Assembly (NCBI GenBank): GCA_944388635.1
Contig: CALXJN010000109.1
Span: 1-5,964, forward strand
Direction: 5' to 3'
Origin: an uncultured Clostridia bacterium
GTDB lineage: Bacteria > Bacillota > Clostridia > TANB77 > CAG-508
Length of the DNA: 5,964 nucleotides
The translations under genes and the position numbers were made by a program. The notes under the pieces were generated by a model. It worked only from the letters and a program-made list of their open reading frames with translations, searched no databases and was not told where the DNA came from. Each line of letters begins with the position of its first letter. Positions within the stretch are counted from its first letter, which is position 1. Below are positions 1 through 5,240 of this stretch, one piece after another.

Positions 1-291
1 AATATTTTTTCTATATTTTAAATAAAAATATCCATTTGTTGATAATGCAAGATAGATATTTTCATTAGCCAATCTTTTAGCTATATCAAAAATTCTTGGA
101 TTTAGTAATGGTTCTCCTCCAGATATATTAACATACATAACTTTTGAATCAATTAATTGTTTAATAATAGCATCTTCTATATTTTTATCTTCTTTATGAT
201 ACATTTGATATGCTCTACAATGTGGGCATTTATAATTACAATTATTTGTAATTTCCCAAACCACCGAAATTGGTGCACTTAACTTTATCAT
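1..291 (-). CDS. Radical SAM protein, N-terminal 97 residues (runs off left edge)
   Basis: This is the start of a third radical SAM enzyme in the RiPP operon; its C-terminus lies outside the window. The frame is open from ATG at 291 to base 1. It shows the 4Fe-4S/S-adenosylmethionine motif CxxxCxxC at C18, C22 and C25 (CNYKCPHC) and the SAM-binding GGEP motif at residues 58-61, followed by the STNG segment typical of the TIM barrel. The opening, with W12 before ITNNCN, resembles that of the second SPASM enzyme of this operon (1489-2499). The start codon overlaps the stop of the upstream gene (ATGA, 4 bp), and a GGAG ribosome-binding site lies 8 nt upstream, so translation is probably coupled. 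Whether it carries a SPASM or other auxiliary domain cannot be seen. It is likely a further peptide-modifying enzyme, but other roles are possible. Confidence 0.88.
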   Translation of the reverse strand, partial: MIKLSAPISVVWEITNNCNYKCPHCRAYQMYHKEDKNIEDAIIKQLIDSKVMYVNISGGEPLLNPRIFDIAKRLANENIYLALSTNGYFYLKYRKNI

Positions 292-1286
292 ATAAAACAC
301 TCCGAATCTTCTTCTAAAAAATCACCTGATATTTGATAAGCAGCTGCTCTACATCCACCGCAAATTAATTTATATTGACATTTCTCACATTTTCCTTTTA
401 ATTCACGGTTCTTAATTTTTACCATATCAGCATTTTGTAATATTTCTTTTAAATTTTGTTTTAATATATTTCCACATGATATATATAAGAGTGTACACGG
501 AGTTACAGTTCCATCATTTCTAATACTAATTCCATTTACGCCGGCAGAACACCCCACACAACTCAAATTATATTTTTTCATAACTTCAATTGCTCGTTTT
601 TCATTAAAAACATTTTTCATAGGCATATCTGAAACAATTGTTGTTTTCTCCTTATACTTTTTTTGCAATAACTCAAGGTTTTTATATAATTTTTTCAATC
701 CATTTTTTCCTAATGCTGCCGAATCTTTTAAAACATTATTAGGTATAAAACGTTTAAAGCCCAAAATTTGCACATTTATATTTTCAATTTCAAGAATTTG
801 TCTAGCAAATTCTTCCATATAGTCTATATTTTTTTGTGATACGACACTACTAATATGTAACTTTATTTGGTCAGAATATTCATTTATCATTTTCATTTTC
901 TCTATAGTTTTTTTATATGTACCTTTTCCTCTAATATAGTCATGTTGTTCTTCTATTCCATCCACACTAACCTGAATATAATTAAGACCAGAATCAACTA
1001 ATTCTTTAAGTTTATTTTCCGTCAATAATAATGAATTTGTATTAAGAATTGTTACTGGTGCTAATTTTTTAGATTTTCTAACAATTTCAACTATGTCATC
1101 TCTAATTAGTGGCTCGCCACCACTTATAAATACCCCTCTTGGTTTAAAATCTGTTAGCTTATTAAAGACTTCTTCAATTTCATTTAATGTCATATCATAT
1201 CCTATTTCATTAACCCTACAATGCTTACATCTTAGATTACATTTTGAAGTTACATCAATTGTAATATTCATGTTTTTATATTCCAT
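288..1286 (-). CDS. Radical SAM/SPASM peptide maturase (332 aa)
   Basis: A complete radical SAM enzyme with a C-terminal SPASM domain, the family that includes PqqE, MftC and sactipeptide/ranthipeptide synthases. The radical SAM motif CxxxCxxC is at C16, C20 and C23, GGEP at 56-59 and SVDG at 107-110. The SPASM region has C243, C246, the Gx4C element ending at C264, C271, then C300, C303, C309 and C312 in a Cx2Cx5CGGC pattern, and C330. This is enough to ligate two auxiliary 4Fe-4S clusters. ATG at 1286 is preceded by AGGAG at 7 nt; the gene starts 2 bp after the RRE-like gene upstream, so the two are probably coupled and work together. The likely role is radical modification of the 26-aa precursor at 3140-3220. 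The chemistry (thioether, C-C bond, decarboxylation or epimerisation) cannot be read from the sequence. Confidence 0.93.
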   Translation of the reverse strand: MEYKNMNITIDVTSKCNLRCKHCRVNEIGYDMTLNEIEEVFNKLTDFKPRGVFISGGEPLIRDDIVEIVRKSKKLAPVTILNTNSLLLTENKLKELVDSGLNYIQVSVDGIEEQHDYIRGKGTYKKTIEKMKMINEYSDQIKLHISSVVSQKNIDYMEEFARQILEIENINVQILGFKRFIPNNVLKDSAALGKNGLKKLYKNLELLQKKYKEKTTIVSDMPMKNVFNEKRAIEVMKKYNLSCVGCSAGVNGISIRNDGTVTPCTLLYISCGNILKQNLKEILQNADMVKIKNRELKGKCEKCQYKLICGGCRAAAYQISGDFLEEDSECFI

Positions 1287-1288
1287 AC

Positions 1289-1504
1289 TTAATCTCCTAA
1301 AATTATTTTTTTATTTTTTAAAATTTCAACATTTTTATCACTAATTTTTCCGTTATACTTCTGGTTATTTAACAAAGCTGTAACATAATCTTTACTATTG
1401 CCTTTTAAGAAAAACATTTCTGATGTTATTACATTAAATGCTAATAATATATTTTTCTCTTCTTTTCTAAATCTATAATCTATATTATTTACTTTTTCCA
1501 ACAC
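1289..1504 (-). CDS. Small PqqD-like RiPP recognition element protein (71 aa)
   Basis: A 71-residue protein whose size and layout fit a stand-alone RiPP recognition element (PqqD/MftB type), which binds the precursor leader and delivers it to a radical SAM enzyme. It shows a two-strand start around residues 8-24 with FRKE and LLAF, a short FFLKG strand at 31-35, then helical segments (SKDYVTALL and SDKNVEILKN) ending in a hydrophobic strand. The same pattern appears at the C-terminus of the 193-aa protein at 2489-3070 (VRKE, YILRG, MEIVDKI, SLILKG). The start is GTG at 1504 with AAGGAG 7 nt upstream; the TTG one codon later fits less well. It overlaps the upstream SPASM gene by 16 bp and ends 2 bp before the next SPASM gene. 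The family call rests on pattern, not a database match. Confidence 0.72.
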   Translation of the reverse strand: MLEKVNNIDYRFRKEEKNILLAFNVITSEMFFLKGNSKDYVTALLNNQKYNGKISDKNVEILKNKKIILGD

Positions 1505-2499
1505 ACATCATCTCCTTGCAAATAGTCTCCATATTTTATGTATGCATTTGCTCTACATCCACCACAATTTTTAAGGAACTCACATTTTTCACATTTACCT
1601 TTTATTAAATTTCTATTTCTAAAATCTTTAAATACTTTACTATTATTCCAAATCTCCGAAATAGATTTATTTCTCCAATTCCCACCCATTATTGGAATTT
1701 CACAACATGGCGAAATATCTCCATTAGCAAAGATTGCTAGTTCTGTAAGCGCCGCCGGGCAAGAAGCTTTTATTTTATTATTTTTATATTTAAATAAAAC
1801 AGAATATGGTAAATCTAGATTTATTGAAAATCCAACATCTTTATTTTTAGTTATTTTTTCGAGTCTTATTAATAAATGCTTTACTTCTTCTGGTGAAAGA
1901 ATTTCTTTTTCGATATTACTCCCTCTTCCTGCCGCCGATAATATTGGAATAAACCATCTTTTGATTTTTAGTTTTTCTAATAAACTGACCATTTCATCTA
2001 TGTAATTCAAATTCTTATGTGAAATGCATGTAACAACACCTACATTTATTCCTTTTTCTGTCATTTTCTTTATATTGTTAACTGTTTTATCATATGAACC
2101 TTTTAAATTTCTAATAAATTCATGTGTTTCTGGCGTTGGTCCATCTAAACTTACTCTTATTAATTCAAATTTATATAATTCTTTTTCAATCATATTTTCA
2201 TTTATCAGCAATCCATTTGTAGTAAAATTTACAAACATTCCCTTTTTTATAGCATAATTTGCTATTTCAAAGAAGTCTCTTCTTACTAAAGGTTCTCCTC
2301 CAAAAAAGCAAATTTTTTGTACCTTGTTAAAACTTAGTTCTTCAATTATTTTAAAGCATTCTTCTTTTGTTAATTCGTTATCCAAGGCTTTTCCGCTATC
2401 CATATTACAATGTATACAATGTATATTACATTTATTAGTAATTGCCCATCCTACTGAAAATGGGTAATTTGAAGTATTTATAATTAAATCACTGTTCAT
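1489..2499 (-). CDS. Radical SAM/SPASM peptide maturase (336 aa)
   Basis: The first-encoded of the SPASM enzymes in the operon. Numbered from the ATG at 2499, the radical SAM motif is C24, C28 and C31 (CNIHCIHC), GGEP is at 67-70 and SLDG follows near 117-120. The SPASM domain has C247, the Gx4C element ending at C265 (with C266 adjacent), then C303, C306, C312 and C315 in Cx2Cx5CGGC form, and C333. The end (CGGCRANAY, GDYL, then C) closely parallels the other SPASM enzyme at 288-1286, suggesting related enzymes with perhaps different target sites. An upstream in-frame TTG at 2508 would add three residues; the AAAGGA site is 4 nt from the TTG and 13 nt from the ATG, so the start is uncertain. 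It overlaps the 193-aa gene by 11 bp. Its substrate is presumably the peptide at 3140-3220. Confidence 0.93.
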   Translation of the reverse strand: MNSDLIINTSNYPFSVGWAITNKCNIHCIHCNMDSGKALDNELTKEECFKIIEELSFNKVQKICFFGGEPLVRRDFFEIANYAIKKGMFVNFTTNGLLINENMIEKELYKFELIRVSLDGPTPETHEFIRNLKGSYDKTVNNIKKMTEKGINVGVVTCISHKNLNYIDEMVSLLEKLKIKRWFIPILSAAGRGSNIEKEILSPEEVKHLLIRLEKITKNKDVGFSINLDLPYSVLFKYKNNKIKASCPAALTELAIFANGDISPCCEIPIMGGNWRNKSISEIWNNSKVFKDFRNRNLIKGKCEKCEFLKNCGGCRANAYIKYGDYLQGDDVCWKK

Positions 2500-3070
2500 A
2501 ACAAACAATACATCCTTTCAATATTAATGAATTGATATCTTTAAGTTTTTTATATTTATCAATGTCTTCCGTAAAATTATTATTGTAATATATTTTATCA
2601 ACAATTTCCATTAGTTTTCCCCTTAATATGTACACATTATCATTTAAAAAAATTGTTTTACAATTTTCATTTTCTTTTCTAACAATTGCTAATGGATTAA
2701 TTTTGAAATTATAATTTCTATATGTTTTATAAGTTAAGTTTGTTATTGGTTTTATATTATTCTTTGTGCTGTTATCTGTGATTTTGAAATCTATTAGTTT
2801 ACCTTTTATTGAATTCTCTAAATTTTTTTTATAAATGAAAGAATATTTTTCTTTATAAATTTGCTTCCCTAAAATAACAATACTAATAATAATATCATAT
2901 TTTTCATTTTCAATAAAATTAATCCCTGTCTCTATTTTTATATTTGCGTCTTTAAAAAAACCTTTACATTCAATTGGAGTTTTATTTTGAACTATAATCA
3001 TTTTTATCGAAATTAATTGATTTTTTTCATTATTATTTAGTATTTTTTTTATATCTAATACAATATTCAT
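2489..3070 (-). CDS. Operon protein with C-terminal PqqD/RRE-like domain (193 aa)
   Basis: I do not recognise the whole protein. Residues 1-120 alternate polar and hydrophobic positions in a way that suggests a beta-rich domain (for example YDIIISIVIL near 58-67), with no signal peptide or clear membrane span. Residues 124-190 resemble a PqqD-type RiPP recognition element and align by eye with the 71-aa protein at 1289-1504 (VRKE versus FRKE; YILRG versus FFLKG; SLILKG versus VEILKN). It ends in GCIVCYEQ, giving a C187/C190 pair. The gene is extremely AT-rich. ATG at 3070 is chosen because AGGAG lies 10 nt upstream; an in-frame GTG at 3100 sits inside the terminator hairpin and has no ribosome-binding site. 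It is first after the terminator and overlaps the following SPASM gene. Likely role: leader binding or scaffolding for that enzyme (inference). Confidence 0.78.
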   Translation of the reverse strand: MNIVLDIKKILNNNEKNQLISIKMIIVQNKTPIECKGFFKDANIKIETGINFIENEKYDIIISIVILGKQIYKEKYSFIYKKNLENSIKGKLIDFKITDNSTKNNIKPITNLTYKTYRNYNFKINPLAIVRKENENCKTIFLNDNVYILRGKLMEIVDKIYYNNNFTEDIDKYKKLKDINSLILKGCIVCYEQ

Positions 3071-3085
3071 ATATCTATTACTCCT

Positions 3086-3133
3086 AAAAAAATTAGGCAC
3101 CTATAATTTTAAACATCAAAATTATAGGTACCT
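3086..3133 (-). terminator. Intrinsic terminator or attenuator after the precursor peptide
   Basis: A 16-bp stem (arms 3118-3133 and 3095-3110, 7-nt loop) begins six bases after the precursor stop codon and is followed on the minus strand by a run of seven T (3092-3086). The one imperfect position is a G-U wobble in minus-strand RNA but a C-A mismatch in plus-strand RNA, so the structure fits minus-strand transcription. It sits between the peptide gene and the enzyme genes and would let only part of the transcripts continue. The ribosome-binding site of the 193-aa gene (3085-3081) directly follows the T run. Confidence 0.88.
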
Positions 3134-3139
3134 TCATGT

Positions 3140-3220
3140 TTAATTGACATCACATGTTCCGCAGCTTACAGATGTAATTTCTTCAAGTTCTTCTTGATTT
3201 ACGTTATCGTTTTCTTTCAT
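3140..3220 (-). CDS. RiPP precursor peptide, 26 aa, core with CGTC
   Basis: A 26-codon gene likely to be missed by length filters. ATG at 3220 is preceded by a near-perfect AAGGAGG ribosome-binding site and by a good promoter. The product starts MKENDNVNQ, has an acidic probable leader (E10, E11, E13, E14 around L12) and ends in VSCGTCDVN, with its only cysteines at C20 and C23. The length resembles PqqA and mycofactocin MftA precursors, which carry the modified residues at or near the C-terminus. It is followed at once by a terminator and then by RRE-like and radical SAM/SPASM genes, the classic context of a modified peptide. The leader/core boundary near residue 17 is a guess: there is no GG motif. 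It matches no named RiPP family that I know. The alternative, a regulatory leader peptide, is less likely given the enzymes downstream. Confidence 0.85.
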   Translation of the reverse strand: MKENDNVNQEELEEITSVSCGTCDVN

Positions 3221-3230
3221 AATGAGTTTA

Positions 3231-3237
3231 CCTCCTT
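3231..3237 (-). promoter_or_regulatory. Strong ribosome-binding site of the precursor gene
   Basis: AAGGAGG on the minus strand, 10 nt before the ATG at 3220. It is the best match to the 16S rRNA tail among the RiPP genes here and supports translation of the 26-codon gene at a high level. Confidence 0.9.
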
Positions 3238-3257
3238 ATTGAAATTTTTACACTCAT

Positions 3258-3286
3258 AAAATATCATATAATCGCTAAAATGTCAA
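3258..3286 (-). promoter_or_regulatory. Promoter of the RiPP operon
   Basis: A perfect -35 box TTGACA (3286-3281), a 17-bp spacer and a -10 box TATTTT (3263-3258) on the minus strand. Transcription would start near 3251, leaving a leader of about 30 nt before the precursor start codon. The hexamers fit a housekeeping sigma factor. No clear operator palindrome overlaps it. Confidence 0.75.
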
Positions 3287-3573
3287 CCTTTTCTATTTCA
3301 ATTCGAATATAATATTAAATTTGTATTACATTCTTGTTTTATGTTAAAATATAACAATTTTTGTAAATTTATTTTTAGTAATTAAAAATGATTTAAAATA
3401 TTTTCAATTGGTTAAAAAAACATTCCCATAAAAAATATAATAGAAAATGTTAAAAATATGAAAAAAGTTGTAAATATCTATGTTGTTCTCACAATAAGAA
3501 ACATTATAAAATGTTTCTTATTTTTTTATATAAAAGAAAAACATAAAATGTTTGTAATTTAAATAGATAAAAG
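3287..3573. other. AT-rich intergenic region, no supported gene
   Basis: This stretch upstream of the RiPP promoter is very AT-rich and has no convincing coding region on either strand. It holds a plus-strand terminator-like hairpin (3493-3527) and a direct repeat ATAAAATGTTT (3506-3516 and 3543-3553). A weak plus-strand promoter-like pair, TTGTAT (3321-3326) and TAAAAT (3345-3350) with an 18-bp spacer and TG extension, also occurs. Such matches are frequent by chance at this composition. Confidence 0.6.
3493..3527 (+). terminator. Plus-strand terminator-like hairpin without a plus-strand gene
   Basis: A perfect 13-bp stem (3493-3505 and 3510-3522) with a 4-nt loop is followed on the plus strand by a run of seven T (3521-3527). 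On the minus strand no T run follows, so the polarity is plus. The stem is AT-rich and so weaker than the other terminators in the window. No plus-strand gene lies upstream; it may end an antisense or small RNA, or be a relic. Confidence 0.6.
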
Positions 3574-3611
3574 TAAAAAAGGAGCTACCCACAAAATGTG
3601 GGTAGCTCCTT
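3574..3611 (-). terminator. Intrinsic terminator of purB
   Basis: A perfect 15-bp stem (3579-3593 and 3597-3611) with a 3-nt loop and a GC-rich centre (GGAGCTACCCACA) starts 22 nt after the purB stop. On the minus strand it runs into TTTTTTACTTTT. This separates purB from the RiPP operon, which therefore needs its own promoter. Confidence 0.93.
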
Positions 3612-3633
3612 GGTAGAACTTTTGCAGAAAATA

Positions 3634-5043
3634 CTACTTCTTTTGAGCAGTTTCTTCTGCAATTTGGCAAGCATAGCCAATGTAAGACTCAGGAGTAAGA
3701 GCAAGAAGAGTATCCATATCTTCAGACGAGAGAACACCGTCAAGAGACTTGATAAAGCTATGGATATCTTCCTTAGACATCTTCTTGCCTCTTGTCAGTT
3801 CTTTAAGTTGCTCGTAAGCATTAGGAATACCATACTTACGAAGCATAGTCTGAATTGGCTCAGCCAAAACCTCCCAATTGCCTGCAAGATCTTTGGCAAT
3901 CTTTTCAGTATTCACTCTAACTCTCCCCATACCACTAATGGTCTGAGTAATAGCTTGGAGTGAATATCCAAATGCAATCCCTATGTTCCTCTGTGAAGAA
4001 GAATCAGAAAGGTCCCTCTGCATACGAGAAACAGGAAGCTTGTTAGATAAAGCCATAAAAATGGCATTAGACATATCTACATTAGACTCTCCATTCTCGA
4101 ACTTGATTGGGTTAACTTTGTGAGGCATTGTACTACTGCCAACTTCACCCTTAACAACCTTCAGTATGAAATATTCCATACTGATATAAAGCCACATATC
4201 TTGGTCAAGGTCACGAACAATATTGTTAAAGTTCCTAATTGCGTCAAAAATATGACACATATAGTCGTGGCTTTCAATCTGTGTAGTAACAGGGTTGAAA
4301 GTAAGACCAAGCTTTTCTTCAACAAACCTTCTGTTAAGCTTTGGCCAATCCACGTTTGGGAAACCAATAGTCATTGCTGCATAGTTGCCTGTTGCTCCAT
4401 TGAATTTAGCAAGAGGCTCTATACTCTCTACAGACTTCAAAGATTTCCTCAAACGATGAACATAAACCGCAAACTCCTTTCCTACAGTAGTAGGTGTTGC
4501 GGGCTGTCCGTGAGTGTGAGCAAGCATTGAAGTATCTGCATACCTCATTGCAAAGTTCTCAAGGCTACTGATAAGCTTCTCAGCTTCAGGAATCCAGGCA
4601 TCTTGAAGTGCAGACTTCAAAATCTTTGCATAAGCAATATTAGTAATGTCTTCAGATGTACATCCAATATGGACATAACTAACAAGCTCATCCATACCAA
4701 GAGCTTTAAGCTCTTCGTCGATATAGTACTCGACTGCCTTCACATCGTGGTTAGTAGTAGCCTCGATTTCCTTTACCCTTGCAAAGGACTCTCCGGAAAA
4801 ACTCTCATAGATATTAAGAATTTCCGGAATTCTCTCCTTGGGAAAAACATCCAGAACACTACTACCTTCAAGGTTTTCTAGCATAAAGATAAGCCAGTTT
4901 ACCTCAACCCATACCCTGTGCTTGACAAGTCCATACTCAGAAAAGTACAGAGCAAGTCTCCTTCCAATGTTGGAATAGCGACCATCTAGCGGAGAAATCG
5001 CCAAACCCTCACTCGGAATTCCATAAAGTTCGTCTTTGCTCAT
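3634..5043 (-). CDS. purB: Adenylosuccinate lyase (469 aa)
   Basis: PurB acts twice in purine synthesis: it releases fumarate from SAICAR to give AICAR and from adenylosuccinate to give AMP. It belongs to the cytosolic, homotetrameric fumarase/aspartase superfamily. The N-terminal SPLDGRY (17-23), HTHGQPATP with the probable catalytic H178, and the flexible signature loop GSSTMPHKVNP (302-312) with the catalytic serine at S303/S304 are all present. The length and SPLDGRY motif fit the long E. coli-type enzyme (about 456 aa) rather than the shorter Bacillus subtilis type. ATG at 5043 has an AAAGGAAG ribosome-binding site a few bases upstream. The gene is complete and stands alone between its own promoter and terminator. 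Its GC content is visibly higher than that of the genes on both sides, which suggests a different origin or stronger codon selection. Confidence 0.97.
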   Translation of the reverse strand: MSKDELYGIPSEGLAISPLDGRYSNIGRRLALYFSEYGLVKHRVWVEVNWLIFMLENLEGSSVLDVFPKERIPEILNIYESFSGESFARVKEIEATTNHDVKAVEYYIDEELKALGMDELVSYVHIGCTSEDITNIAYAKILKSALQDAWIPEAEKLISSLENFAMRYADTSMLAHTHGQPATPTTVGKEFAVYVHRLRKSLKSVESIEPLAKFNGATGNYAAMTIGFPNVDWPKLNRRFVEEKLGLTFNPVTTQIESHDYMCHIFDAIRNFNNIVRDLDQDMWLYISMEYFILKVVKGEVGSSTMPHKVNPIKFENGESNVDMSNAIFMALSNKLPVSRMQRDLSDSSSQRNIGIAFGYSLQAITQTISGMGRVRVNTEKIAKDLAGNWEVLAEPIQTMLRKYGIPNAYEQLKELTRGKKMSKEDIHSFIKSLDGVLSSEDMDTLLALTPESYIGYACQIAEETAQKK

Positions 5044-5101
5044 CTTTCTTCCTTTAATTTGTTGCTTACATTTGCACTTACCAAATCAAAAACCTATTCT
5101 A

Positions 5102-5176
5102 CCTCCTTTTCTAAAGGTTATTTAACAATGTCCTTCCCCAGATGTCAAACTACTTTAGAAATACAATAGTTTTGAC
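5102..5176 (-). promoter_or_regulatory. Pseudoknot-like fold in the purB leader
   Basis: At the predicted 5' end of the purB mRNA, GTCAAAACTA (5176-5167) can pair with TAGTTTGAC (5152-5144), leaving one bulged A. The 14-nt loop contains TTTCTAAAG (5161-5153), which is perfectly complementary to CTTTAGAAA (5116-5108). The two helices together would form an H-type pseudoknot whose last strand runs into a strong AAAAGGAGG sequence (5110-5102). I do not recognise a known riboswitch class; the fold is drawn by eye and untested. Confidence 0.4.
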
Positions 5177-5182
5177 AGAAAA

Positions 5183-5211
5183 ATTATATCACAATTTATG
5201 TAAATTGTAAA
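5183..5211 (-). promoter_or_regulatory. purB: Promoter of purB
   Basis: On the minus strand: -35 TTTACA (5211-5206), a 17-bp spacer and a perfect -10 TATAAT (5188-5183). Transcription would start near 5176, giving a leader of about 130 nt before the purB ATG. Confidence 0.82.
5191..5208. promoter_or_regulatory. Inverted repeat within the purB promoter spacer
   Basis: ACAATTT, a 4-bp spacer and AAATTGT form a perfect 7-bp inverted repeat lying between and partly over the purB promoter boxes. The position suits a repressor operator, but no regulator can be named, and the AT-rich sequence makes chance occurrence possible. Confidence 0.4.
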
Positions 5212-5212
5212 C

Positions 5213-5240
5213 AAAAAAATAGGAGAAAACTTCTCCTATT
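5213..5240 (-). terminator. Intrinsic terminator of the glucan phosphorylase gene
   Basis: A perfect 10-bp stem (5218-5227 and 5231-5240, loop of 3) is followed on the minus strand by a T run (to 5213). The stop codon of the phosphorylase gene (5238-5236) lies inside the first arm of the stem. Confidence 0.88.

Noticed and set aside
1093..2257. Plus-strand open frames opposite the radical SAM genes (1093-1344, 1538-2005, 2024-2257)
   Set aside because: They lie entirely or largely antisense to well-supported SPASM genes, lack good ribosome-binding sites, and read as low-complexity mirror images of the real genes.
2489..3100. GTG start at 3100 for the 193-aa protein
   Set aside because: The GTG lies within the terminator stem and has no ribosome-binding site; ATG at 3070 has AGGAG at 10 nt.
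3140..3220. Methanobactin-like or SCIFF-type precursor
   Set aside because: The CGTC core faintly recalls methanobactin LCGSC, but no MbnB/MbnC-like proteins are present. SCIFF precursors have six cysteines in about 45 residues; this peptide has two in 26.
3458..3562. 34-codon plus-strand frame starting MKKVVNIY
   Set aside because: There is no ribosome-binding site, it runs through the plus-strand terminator hairpin, and it shows no recognisable features.
3598..4881. Open frames overlapping purB in other frames (3598-3963, 4120-4530, 4161-4367, 4603-4881)
   Set aside because: PurB is complete with conserved motifs throughout; these frames are shadows without family features.
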